From Candidatus Omnitrophota bacterium (GTDB taxonomy: Bacteria > Verrucomicrobiota > Verrucomicrobiia > Limisphaerales > UBA1319): 5,951 bases of DNA. Shown here piece by piece: positions 1-5,951 of this stretch (position 1 is its first letter; every line of letters starts with the position of its first letter). The stretch lies in the NCBI GenBank assembly GCA_023473405.1, contig JAMCZD010000132.1, positions 1 to 5,951 of the forward strand, given 5' to 3'. A model generated the notes under the pieces. The model worked only from the letters and a program-made list of their open reading frames with translations. It ran no database searches and was not told the DNA's origin. Made by a program: the position numbers and the translations under genes.

Positions 1-1070
1 TTGCCCATGTGATTGTCGCTTTTGTAGAGCCGGATGGCGCCGCTGGGCAATGGTTCGTCGAGCAGTTCCGGCTTGCTGGCTTGAATCTTTTCGCGATTCA
101 CGAATATCCAACCCTCGGTTCCTTCGAACTTGACGCCGTTTTCGAGATGATGGGTTTGGTCGTCAAGAACGGTAAGCCGAACCCCGTTGGCATATTTGAA
201 GTTCACTTCGTAACGGGCGGCGGTGTTGTACCCGCCCGGGATCATATCGATCAGCGACTTGCCCTCGACCTCGACCGGGCCGCTCCGTTCGGTCCCGTTC
301 CCCCATTGCGCAATGTCGTCGTGATGGGCGCCCCAATCCGTCATCATTCCCCCCGAAAAACGGTACCACCAGCGGAAGTTGAAATGAGCGTTGTGGCCGT
401 TGTAAGCGAAATAGGGCGCCTGGCCCAGGTAGAAATCCCAGTTCAATTCGAACGGAACCGGCAAAGGATCGAACGGGCCTTCGCGCGGCCCCGTAGGCAA
501 GACCGAGTAGATTTGCTGGAGCTTGCCGACCCGCCCGTTTCGCACTAACTCGCACGCCAGGCGGAACCGTGGATCGCTGCGCTGCTGGCTGCCGGTTTGG
601 AAAACGGTCCCGTGTTCTTTCACTGCCGCCACCAGGCGTTTGCCCTCGTCGATCGCCAACGTGAGCGGTTTCTCGCTGTAGATGTCTTTGCCGGCCTTGA
701 CTGCCGCCAGGTTGACCATTGTGTGCCAATGATCCGGTGTGCCGGTGATGATCACATGGACATCATCCCGTTCCATTACCTGGCGAAAATCCCGGTACTT
801 GTGAGGGGCCTTGAAATGCGTGGCGGCTGTTTCGAGATGCTTCTCATCCAGGTCGCACACCGCGATGACGTTGCCAAAATTGCTCGCCCAATTGCAGTCA
901 CCCGTCCCTTGGCCGCCGCACCCGACGAGGGCAATGCCAGGTTTGTCGTTGGGTGAGAGCGGCTTGGCCGGTGCGGCGTAACTGCGCGATTCTTCAACAA
1001 ACCAGGCGGGTAGAGCCGAAACCGCCGCAAGCGCGGCGGAAGCCTTAAGGAAACGGCGACGATGGACCAT
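1..1070 (-). CDS. Tat-exported Gfo/Idh/MocA family oxidoreductase (3' end outside window)
   Basis: The reverse strand is open from an ATG at 1070 to the window edge, giving 356 residues with no stop. The N-terminus MVHRRRFLKAS fits the twin-arginine motif (RRxFLK), followed by an Ala-rich stretch and a possible AxA-type cleavage site near residues 32-35, so the folded enzyme is probably exported with its cofactor. A Rossmann NAD(P)-binding motif GCGGQG lies at residues 50-55, with an acidic CDLD at 72-75. The family motif EKP is at 133-135 (YSEKPLT). WGAHHDDIAQWG at 246-257 is typical of planctomycete and verrucomicrobial members acting on sugars or sugar derivatives. The substrate cannot be told from sequence. 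An in-frame ATG at 1088 would add MNSLNI; neither start has a clear ribosome binding site. It is transcribed away from the nfeD operon. Family assignment is firm; the reaction is unknown. Confidence 0.93.
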   Translation of the reverse strand, partial: MVHRRRFLKASAALAAVSALPAWFVEESRSYAAPAKPLSPNDKPGIALVGCGGQGTGDCNWASNFGNVIAVCDLDEKHLETAATHFKAPHKYRDFRQVMERDDVHVIITGTPDHWHTMVNLAAVKAGKDIYSEKPLTLAIDEGKRLVAAVKEHGTVFQTGSQQRSDPRFRLACELVRNGRVGKLQQIYSVLPTGPREGPFDPLPVPFELNWDFYLGQAPYFAYNGHNAHFNFRWWYRFSGGMMTDWGAHHDDIAQWGNGTERSGPVEVEGKSLIDMIPGGYNTAARYEVNFKYANGVRLTVLDDQTHHLENGVKFEGTEGWIFVNREKIQASKPELLDEPLPSGAIRLYKSDNHMG

Positions 1071-1153
1071 TATATTGAGCGAGTTCATGCCCCGATTTCA
1101 CTCGTCCTCATCCCCGTCGTCAAGGTTCGAAACCCGCCTTTTCTCCTCCCCAC

Positions 1154-1209
1154 GCTCAACGTTTCGCGTTTCGCGTTTCGCGTTTCGCGTTTCACGCTCC
1201 ACGTTTCCC
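1154..1209. repeat. Heptanucleotide tandem repeat array in the divergent intergenic gap
   Basis: Four perfect copies of GTTTCGC (1161-1188) are followed by GTTTCAC (1189-1195). Degenerate heptads continue in register on both sides: GCTCAAC (1154-1160), GCTCCAC (1196-1202) and GTTTCCC (1203-1209), making eight units. As a result the 15-mers at 1151-1165 and 1193-1207 match at 14 of 15 positions, 42 bp (six units) apart. The period is not a multiple of three and no family-like protein is encoded here, so it looks non-coding. It may be a slippage-grown array or a dispersed intergenic repeat; no function is visible. Confidence 0.85.
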
Positions 1210-1238
1210 ACGCCCCCTTTCCTCTCCGGTAATTCCGC

Positions 1239-1268
1239 TTTACTGTGGCCTTTATTTCCGGCTATATT
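1239..1268 (+). promoter_or_regulatory. Possible sigma70-type promoter for the nfeD-slipin-alr operon
   Basis: TTTACT (1239-1244) and TATATT (1263-1268) are separated by 18 bases and resemble -35 and -10 hexamers. Transcription would start near 1275. This is almost at the ATG at 1277, but leaves a short leader holding AGGA (1286-1289) before the ATG at 1295. The gap is AT-richer here than the rest of the window. This is a match by eye only, and promoter rules in this phylum are poorly defined. Confidence 0.35.
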
Positions 1269-1276
1269 CGTATTTG

Positions 1277-2572
1277 ATGCCCGGCAGGACTTTCATGATG
1301 TTATGCTGGCTGATTGCGGGGCTGGCTATAGGTCGCGGCGCTGATAGGGTGGGTTTGATCAGGGTGGATGGCGCGATCGGGCCAGCCACGGTCACCTACA
1401 TTGCCCGAGCCATCAAAGAATCGACGGCTCAAGGGGACCAGTGTCTTATCGTCCAACTTAATACGCCGGGCGGTTTGCTGGACTCGACGCGTGAAATTGT
1501 TCAGGAATTTTTTGCGGCTCCGTTGCCGATCGTGGTTTACGTGGCCCCAGCCGGGGCTTCGGCGGCCAGCGCGGGTTGTTTCATCACTTTGGCGGCAGAC
1601 GTGGCGGCAATGGCGCCGGCGACAACCATTGGCGCGGCTCATCCCGTCGAGATGGGCGGCGGGGGGGGTGAGCAAAAGGTGGATTCCACGATGAAGCAGA
1701 AGCTCGAGAATTTTGCAAGCAGCTTTATTGAATCCATCGCCGTCAAGCGCAAACGAAATGTCGAGTGGGCCAAATCGGCGGTGCGCGAAAGCGCGTCGGT
1801 CACCGCCGAACAGGCATTGAAGCTCAAGGTGATCGAGATTCTTGCCCCCGACATGTCCAGCCTGCTGAAGCAGTTGAACGGACGGGAGGTCCACGACCGC
1901 ATTCTGAAGACAGAAGACGCCGCCGTGGTGGTGATCCCGATGTCGCTGCGCGAGCGTTTTTTTCAAATGCTATGGCGGCCCGAAGTGATGTTTGTGCTGA
2001 TGCTGATAGCCATTTACGGGATCATCGGCGAGCTGAGCAATCCGGGGGCCATCCTGCCGGGAGTGGTAGGTGCGATAGCCCTGATCCTGGCGCTTTACAT
2101 GGCGGCCATCTTGCCCATCAACATTGCCGGCCTGGCCCTCATCGGGTTGGCTGTCGTGCTGTTTATCACCGACGTATTCGCCAGCACTCACGGCATCCTG
2201 ACCGCCGGAGGTATCGCCGCCTTTTTCCTCGGCTCGATCATGCTGTTTGAAAAGACCGCTCCTGCCTTTCGCTTGTCGTTGAACCTGATCATTCCGGCTA
2301 CGCTGATCACCGCCGCCTTTTTCATCTTCGTCATGGGCGCGGGTTTGCGCGCCCAGTTCCGGCCGGTCAGAACGGGCAAGGAAACGCTGATCGGGCGGAT
2401 AGTGCCGGCCTTGGCGCACATCGATCAGCAGACGGGGAAGGTGTTTGTCGAGGGGGAATATTGGAATGCCGTGAGCGACGCGCCGATTGACGCCGGCCAG
2501 CTCGTCGAAATCATTAGCATAAAAGGATTGACGCTTACCGTCAAGCACAAAATACAAAAGGAATTGTTATGA
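1277..2572 (+). CDS. Full-length NfeD family membrane-bound serine protease (ClpP class)
   Basis: A 431-residue protein with the three-part layout of long NfeD proteins such as Pyrococcus horikoshii PH1510. A short hydrophobic signal segment (about residues 7-20) leads into a ClpP/SppA-like protease domain (about 24-205). GASAASAG holds the likely nucleophile Ser98 (codon 1568-1570). The general base is probably Lys142 in MKQKLENF (codon 1700-1702), which by eye aligns with Lys138 of PH1510. About five membrane segments follow (roughly 236-356), then a soluble OB-fold NfeD domain (about 363-431, from GKETLIGRIV to GLTLTVK). The family protease cleaves its slipin partner, encoded next with a 4-base overlap. 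Start choice: a TTG precedes at 1274, and ATG 1277 keeps an Arg before the hydrophobic core. ATG 1295 has AGGA five bases upstream and is a real alternative. A run of eight G (1661-1668) codes the Gly loop between the active residues. Confidence 0.95.
   Translation: MPGRTFMMLCWLIAGLAIGRGADRVGLIRVDGAIGPATVTYIARAIKESTAQGDQCLIVQLNTPGGLLDSTREIVQEFFAAPLPIVVYVAPAGASAASAGCFITLAADVAAMAPATTIGAAHPVEMGGGGGEQKVDSTMKQKLENFASSFIESIAVKRKRNVEWAKSAVRESASVTAEQALKLKVIEILAPDMSSLLKQLNGREVHDRILKTEDAAVVVIPMSLRERFFQMLWRPEVMFVLMLIAIYGIIGELSNPGAILPGVVGAIALILALYMAAILPINIAGLALIGLAVVLFITDVFASTHGILTAGGIAAFFLGSIMLFEKTAPAFRLSLNLIIPATLITAAFFIFVMGAGLRAQFRPVRTGKETLIGRIVPALAHIDQQTGKVFVEGEYWNAVSDAPIDAGQLVEIISIKGLTLTVKHKIQKELL
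1286..1289 (+). promoter_or_regulatory. AGGA ribosome binding site candidate supporting a downstream nfeD start
   Basis: AGGA lies five bases before ATG 1295 and eight before ATG 1298. Nothing comparable precedes ATG 1277 or TTG 1274. It is the only sequence hint that translation may begin inside the longer frame, giving MMLCWLIAGLAIGRGA as the signal segment. Confidence 0.4.
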
Positions 2573-3357
2573 ACCCATTGCAAAGAACGTTGGACCTGGC
2601 TGCCTGGCTCATTCCGCTGTTCGTCCTGGCGGCGGTGTTGGCCCCATCGGTTGTGCGCATCCTGCGCGAATACGAGCGCGGGGTTATTTTCCGGCTGGGC
2701 AAACTGCTGGGGGCCAAAGGGCCGGGGTTGGTGCTTCTGATCCCGATTGTGGACCGGATGGTTAAAATTGACTTGCGGGTAGTGACGATTGATGTATCGA
2801 AGCAGGAAGTCATGACCCGGGATAATGTGCCGGCGACGGTGGACGCCGTGGTTTATTTTCGCGTGGTGGATCCGGAGGCGGCGGTGATCAAGGTCGAGAA
2901 CTTTTTGCGCGCGACCTCGCTGATGGCGCAGACGACGTTGCGGAGCGTGCTGGGACAGGCCGACCTGGACGACCTGCTGTCGCGTCGCGACAAGATCAAT
3001 CAAACGCTGCAAGAGATCATCGACCGGCACACGGACCCGTGGGGAATCAAGGTGACGAGCGTCGAGGTCAAGGATGTGGTGCTGCCCGACACGATGAAAC
3101 GGGCGATGGCCAGGCAGGCGGAAAGCGAACGGGAACGGCGGGCCAAGGTCATCAATGCCGAGGGCGAATTTCAGGCGGCGGAAAAGCTGGTCCAGGCAGG
3201 GGCAATGATCGCGGAGCAACCTATTGCGCTGCAATTGCGCTTCCTTCAAACCATGCGCGAGATTGCCAACGAGCACAACACCACCACCTTTCTCCCCATA
3301 CCGCTCGATATTTTCACTCCTTTCATCAAGAACAGCACCCACGGCTCGCCCAAGTGA
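2569..3357 (+). CDS. Slipin / stomatin-like SPFH (band 7) membrane protein
   Basis: A 262-residue protein, close to the usual length of prokaryotic slipins (such as PH1511, the substrate of the PH1510 protease). One membrane segment lies at about residues 12-29. The band 7 signature EYERGVIFRLGK (34-45) follows, and the SPFH domain runs to about residue 200 (GPGLVLLIPIVDRMVKIDLR, DNVPATVDAVVYFRV). A charged helical stretch (about 176-215, ARQAESERERRAKVINAEGE) is the likely oligomerisation coiled coil. The hydrophobic C-terminal tract (about 238-253, TTTFLPIPLDIFTPFI) is the kind of segment NfeD partners cleave. Slipins form large membrane-bound assemblies that mark or scaffold membrane patches. 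The ATG overlaps the nfeD stop by four bases (ATGA). AAGGAA at 2558-2563 is a good ribosome binding site, so both coupling and direct initiation are possible. Nothing is missing or broken. Confidence 0.96.
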   Translation: MNPLQRTLDLAAWLIPLFVLAAVLAPSVVRILREYERGVIFRLGKLLGAKGPGLVLLIPIVDRMVKIDLRVVTIDVSKQEVMTRDNVPATVDAVVYFRVVDPEAAVIKVENFLRATSLMAQTTLRSVLGQADLDDLLSRRDKINQTLQEIIDRHTDPWGIKVTSVEVKDVVLPDTMKRAMARQAESERERRAKVINAEGEFQAAEKLVQAGAMIAEQPIALQLRFLQTMREIANEHNTTTFLPIPLDIFTPFIKNSTHGSPK

Positions 3358-3968
3358 AGAACAGTTATCGGTGCTGGGCTGAAGTAGACCTGGCGGCATT
3401 GCGGGAAAACCTGGCCTGGTTGCGGGACCGGGTGGGACCAGGGGTGAGAATAATGACCGTGGTGAAAGCGGATGCCTATGGCCACGGCCTGAAACAGATT
3501 GCCGCCTTGTTGATGCAAAGCGGCACTGACATTTTTGGCGTGGCGAACCTGGCCGAGGCTCGTTCGATTCGGAGTGTTGGCAAGGGATGGCCTATCCTCA
3601 TGCTGGGTGCGTGCTTGCCGGACGAGGTGGAGATGGCGGTGCGCGACGGGGTTATGCCGACGGTTTCCACCATGGAGGAAGCGGAACGCTTCTCCGCCGC
3701 CGCGGCCAGGTTCAAGAAGACCATCCCGGTGCATCTGAAAGTAGATACCGGAATGGGCCGGCTCGGGGTTGAGGTTGGGGGGCGCGATGGAATTGATCGA
3801 AGGCATCCGGCACCTGCCCGGCCTGCAAATGGAGGGTCTCTACACCCATTATTCATCCGTCGAAGACGACGCCGAGTTCTCGTGCCGTCAGGCCGAACAG
3901 TTCAAACAACTGGTTCAGCAATTGCGCCTGGCCGGCATCAAGATTCCCTGCATCCATGCCAACAATAG
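3354..3968 (+). CDS. Alanine racemase N-terminal fragment as literally encoded
   Basis: Read without correction, the GTG frame gives 204 residues. The first 143 are genuine racemase sequence, ending at the VGG of the G run. The last 61 are out of frame (Arg- and Pro-rich, from RDGIDRRHP to a TAG at 3966-3968) and unrelated to the family. The fragment keeps the PLP lysine but lacks the second catalytic tyrosine and the C-terminal domain, so it should not be active alone. Confidence 0.5.
   Translation: MKNSYRCWAEVDLAALRENLAWLRDRVGPGVRIMTVVKADAYGHGLKQIAALLMQSGTDIFGVANLAEARSIRSVGKGWPILMLGACLPDEVEMAVRDGVMPTVSTMEEAERFSAAAARFKKTIPVHLKVDTGMGRLGVEVGGRDGIDRRHPAPARPANGGSLHPLFIRRRRRRVLVPSGRTVQTTGSAIAPGRHQDSLHPCQQ
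3777..3782 (+). other. Six-G run at the alr frameshift point
   Basis: In the upstream frame the run reads GTT GGG GGG CGC GAT (VGGRD). With one G fewer it reads GTT GGG GGC GCG ATG (VGGAM), which continues straight into conserved racemase sequence. This is the simplest place for the extra base, though an indel a few bases either side would also restore the frame. Confidence 0.75.
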
Positions 3969-4497
3969 CGGCGCCCTGCTGCACCAGCCAGACACAACGT
4001 TCAGCCTCGTTCGCCCGGGATTATTGGCCTACGGTATCGTGCCCATGGGCCGGCGGACATTGTCCGATACTTTGCAACAGCATTTGCGTCCGGCCTTATC
4101 CCTGAAGTGCAGGGTGAGCCTGGTTAAAAGGGTGCCTGCGGGGAAGCCCTTCAGTTACGGCCACACCTTCGTCAGCCCAAGCCCAATGCGCGTGGCAACT
4201 CTGACCGCCGGCTACGGCGATGGCTACCTGCGGTCGGGAAGCAGCCGGGCCCGGGTGCTCATTGGCGGAGAGCGATGCAGGATCATCGGACGCATCACAA
4301 TGGACCAGATGCTGGCCGATGTATCGGAATTGTCCGAGGTCGAATGCGGAGATGAAGCGGTGTTAATCGGCTCGCAACGAGGCGAGAAAATTACCGCCAA
4401 CGAATTGGCCGGCTGGGCTGGCACTATCCCCTGGGAAATCCTGACCAACATCACGTATCGCGTTCCGCGGCTCTATCGCGGCAGCCAAGCGGCTTGA
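3787..4497 (+). CDS. Alanine racemase C-terminal fragment as literally encoded
   Basis: The second frame is open from before the G run to a TGA at 4495-4497. Possible restarts are TTG 3769 and ATG 3787 (MELIEGIRHLPGLQ). The G run lies four bases upstream of ATG 3787, a poor ribosome binding site. The fragment (236 residues from ATG 3787) carries the second half of the barrel, the catalytic Tyr (codon 4213-4215), the MDQ motif and the C-terminal beta domain, but no PLP lysine. It is best read as the back half of the broken alr rather than a gene of its own. Confidence 0.5.
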   Translation: MELIEGIRHLPGLQMEGLYTHYSSVEDDAEFSCRQAEQFKQLVQQLRLAGIKIPCIHANNSGALLHQPDTTFSLVRPGLLAYGIVPMGRRTLSDTLQQHLRPALSLKCRVSLVKRVPAGKPFSYGHTFVSPSPMRVATLTAGYGDGYLRSGSSRARVLIGGERCRIIGRITMDQMLADVSELSEVECGDEAVLIGSQRGEKITANELAGWAGTIPWEILTNITYRVPRLYRGSQAA

Positions 4498-4563
4498 GGA
4501 GCGTGCCTGCCGGCAAGATATCTGGGCTTGGCCGGGCCGCGAGTCTCCGGTAAAGATTGCGGG

Positions 4564-4580
4564 TGGCGGGCGTTCCGCCA
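4564..4580 (+). terminator. Weak hairpin in the alr-GH95 gap, possible terminator
   Basis: TGGCGG (4564-4569) and CCGCCA (4575-4580) form a 6-bp GC-rich stem with a 5-base loop. The following bases are TTAATT rather than a T run, so an intrinsic terminator is only tentative. It is the best hairpin seen in the 107-base gap (4498-4604). The gap also has an 8-base palindrome, TGCCGGCA (4508-4515), and nothing else of note. Confidence 0.25.
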
Positions 4581-4604
4581 TTAATTCCGGACCACGATTG
4601 AACT

Positions 4605-5951
4605 ATGAAAAAGGCGATATTCTGTCTGATGTGCGTGCTGGGGTTGGGATACAAAGGCGCCGGCGGCGACTTAACCCTGTGGTATTCACAACCGGCGCAT
4701 CAACCTATGAACGAGGCCCTGGCGATTGGCAATGGGCGCATGGGCGGCCTGATCATGGGCGACCCTCAACGGGAACGTCTGATCATCAACGAAGACAGCC
4801 TCTGGACCGGCAACGAGAATCCATCGGGCATTTACGAACTCATGGGTGCCTACCAGTTCCTCGGCAATTTTCTCATCAACCTGGCGCCTTTGAAACGGGT
4901 GACCAATTACCGGCGCGATCTCGATATTGCCACCGCACTCGCCCACGTGAGTTTCAAGGCGAATGGCGTCGAGTACCAACGCGAGTTTTTCTGCAGCCGC
5001 CCGGCGGGGCTGTTGGTGGCGCGCCTTACGGCTAATCGTCCGGGTTGTTACACCGGCAGCCTCGAACTGCGGGACGCGCACCGGGGACGAATCATTGCCG
5101 AGGCCAACCGCATCACCGTGTCCGGCGCGCTGAACAACGGTTTGGAATACGAATGGCAGGTTGTCGCGCTGCCCGACGGCGGCTCGATACAAATCAACGG
5201 TTCCAAGCTCCAATTCAATGGGTGCAACGCCCTGACCTTCCTCCTGGCCGCCGGCACCGATTACGCGATGGATTACGCCAATCACTACCGCGCCGCCGCT
5301 CCGGATCCGCTTCTCACGGCGCGGCTCGAAGCCGCGGCGCAGCGAAGCTACGACGACCTGAAAGCCGAACACGTGCGTGATTTCCAGTCGATCTTCAATC
5401 GTGTGGCCCTCGACCTGGGCGGTTCATCGGACGCCCAACGGGCCCTGCCGACCGACCGTCGCAAACTCGAGGCGGCCCAGGTTTTTGACCCCGAGCTCGA
5501 GGCGCTCCTGTTCCAATACGGTCGGTACCTGCTGATCTCCTGCTCGCGCCCCGGCGGTCTGCCGGCGAACCTGCAAGGGCTCTGGAACGACAGCAACGAT
5601 CCGCCATGGCACAGCGATTACCACGCGAACATCAACGTCGAGATGAATTATTGGCCGGCCGAAGTGGGAAACATGCCGGAATGCCACCTGCCGTTCTTCG
5701 ACCTTATCCAAAGCCAGATACCGGCCTGGCGCAAGGCCACTGCCGCCTCGACGGAACTCAAGACACCGTCGGGATCACTGACAACTCGGGGCTGGGCGCT
5801 TCGGACCTCGCATAACATCACCGGCGGGATGGGTTGGAAATGGGATAAGACCGCCAATGCCTGGTATTGCCATCATTTCTGGGAACACTACGCCTTCACC
5901 GGCGACAATGTCTTTCTCCAAAATATCGCCTACCCGGTCATGAAGGAGACC
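4605..5951 (+). CDS. GH95 family alpha-L-fucosidase-type glycoside hydrolase (3' end outside window)
   Basis: From ATG 4605 the frame is open to the window edge, giving 449 residues. Complete GH95 enzymes are usually about 750-850, so a little over half is present. A short N-terminal hydrophobic segment (MKKAIFCLMCVLGLG) suggests export. The family N-terminal beta domain shows LWYSQPAHQPMNEALAIGNG (25-44) and INEDSLWTG (61-69). YRRDLDIATALAHVSF follows at 102-117. The catalytic barrel begins around 295, with GLPANLQGLWN (318-328) and HANINVEMNYWPAE (340-353). Asn342 and Asn344 match the two asparagines that activate the water in the Bifidobacterium AfcA enzyme. The general acid Glu and the catalytic Asp would lie beyond the window. 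Family members remove terminal alpha-L-fucose, some alpha-L-galactose. The region between LWTG and the next conserved block is short. No good ribosome binding site precedes the ATG. Family call is firm; substrate is inferred. Confidence 0.93.
   Translation, partial: MKKAIFCLMCVLGLGYKGAGGDLTLWYSQPAHQPMNEALAIGNGRMGGLIMGDPQRERLIINEDSLWTGNENPSGIYELMGAYQFLGNFLINLAPLKRVTNYRRDLDIATALAHVSFKANGVEYQREFFCSRPAGLLVARLTANRPGCYTGSLELRDAHRGRIIAEANRITVSGALNNGLEYEWQVVALPDGGSIQINGSKLQFNGCNALTFLLAAGTDYAMDYANHYRAAAPDPLLTARLEAAAQRSYDDLKAEHVRDFQSIFNRVALDLGGSSDAQRALPTDRRKLEAAQVFDPELEALLFQYGRYLLISCSRPGGLPANLQGLWNDSNDPPWHSDYHANINVEMNYWPAEVGNMPECHLPFFDLIQSQIPAWRKATAASTELKTPSGSLTTRGWALRTSHNITGGMGWKWDKTANAWYCHHFWEHYAFTGDNVFLQNIAYPVMKET

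Larger units (their letters stand above)
3354..4497 (+). pseudogene. alr: Alanine racemase gene with a one-base frameshift
   Basis: PLP-dependent alanine racemase interconverts L- and D-alanine for peptidoglycan. The gene begins with GTG at 3354, overlapping the slipin stop by four bases (GTGA); no clear ribosome binding site precedes it, so coupling is likely. Frame one gives the PLP lysine Lys38 in VVKADAYGHG (codon 3465-3467) and VDTGMGRLGV. The frame then changes by one base, and frame two supplies the rest: EGLYTHYS, IHANNSGA, RPGLLAYG, PFSYGHTF, the second catalytic residue Tyr287 in AGYGDGY (codon 4213-4215), and TMDQ at 316-319. Reading the six-G run at 3777-3782 as five G joins the halves as GRLGVEVGGAMELIEG, the spacing I recall for family members, and gives 380 residues, a normal length. 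No other damage is seen, which argues for a recent or artefactual event. Family identity is firm; whether the gene works is not known. Confidence 0.9.

Noticed and set aside
9..548. Plus-strand open frame of 179 codons opposite the oxidoreductase
   Set aside because: It is antisense to the Rossmann and C-terminal motifs of a clear Gfo/Idh gene and shows no recognisable domain.
1069..1074. Perfect TATAAT on the minus strand at the oxidoreductase start
   Set aside because: It overlaps the start ATG itself, so transcription would begin inside the gene, and no -35 hexamer lies at the right distance. The upstream ATG at 1088 does not rescue it.
1120..1142. GGTTCGAAACCCGCC resembling a tRNA T-loop
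   Set aside because: The five bases on each side do not pair, and no acceptor, D or anticodon arms are found nearby.
1301..1966. A 221-codon minus-strand open frame opposite nfeD
   Set aside because: Low-complexity His/Arg-rich translation lying opposite conserved protease motifs; a shadow frame.
2425..3399. A 324-codon open frame on the minus strand across the slipin gene
   Set aside because: Its Arg/His/Gln-rich product has no family-like features, and it mirrors a well-conserved plus-strand gene. It is a by-product of GC-rich codon use.
3777..3789. Programmed ribosomal frameshift in alr
   Set aside because: Restoring the frame needs a +1 shift. No slow codon or stop at the shift site, no slippery heptamer and no clear downstream structure is visible. 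An extra G is simpler.
4508..4522. Adjacent palindromes TGCCGGCA and GATATC as an operator
   Set aside because: Short palindromes of this size are expected by chance in GC-rich DNA, and no regulator gene is nearby.
4557..4586. TTGCGG and TTAATT spaced by 18 bases as a promoter for the GH95 gene
   Set aside because: Each hexamer matches the consensus at only about three positions, and the pair spans the hairpin. Too weak to list.

Overview
The window reads as a piece of a GC-rich bacterial chromosome. The gene content suggests a member of the Planctomycetes-Verrucomicrobia group, perhaps a Limisphaerales/Pedosphaera-like verrucomicrobium. That is an inference from a Tat-exported Gfo/Idh/MocA oxidoreductase with the WGAHHDDIAQWG motif, a GH95 fucosidase and weak use of Shine-Dalgarno sites; no marker gene is present. 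There are five genes and no RNA genes, insertion sequences or CRISPR. The first and last genes run off the window edges.

Layout. Bases 1-1070 (minus strand) hold a Tat-signal Gfo/Idh/MocA oxidoreductase whose 3' end lies outside the window. A divergent gap (1071-1276) carries a 7-bp tandem repeat array and a possible promoter for the rightward genes. Then come three tightly packed plus-strand genes: a full-length NfeD membrane serine protease (1277-2572), a slipin/SPFH protein (2569-3357) and an alanine racemase (3354-4497). Each junction is a 4-base stop/start overlap (ATGA, then GTGA), so the three look like one translationally coupled operon. After a 107-base gap, a GH95 alpha-L-fucosidase-type gene begins at 4605 and leaves the window after 449 codons.

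How they work together. NfeD and slipin form a known pair: the NfeD Ser/Lys protease domain cuts the hydrophobic C-terminus of its slipin partner, and the SPFH protein organises membrane patches. Attaching alr, which makes D-alanine for peptidoglycan, to this pair by a 4-base overlap is less expected and may tie wall precursor supply to envelope quality control. The flanking oxidoreductase and fucosidase both point to use of extracellular glycans, but they are probably separate transcription units.

Main oddity. The alr reading frame is broken by one base at a run of six G (3777-3782). With five G the two halves join into a normal 380-residue racemase with all key residues. This is a sequencing error, a recent mutation, or (less likely) slippage. 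A longer run of eight G inside nfeD (1661-1668) leaves that frame open.
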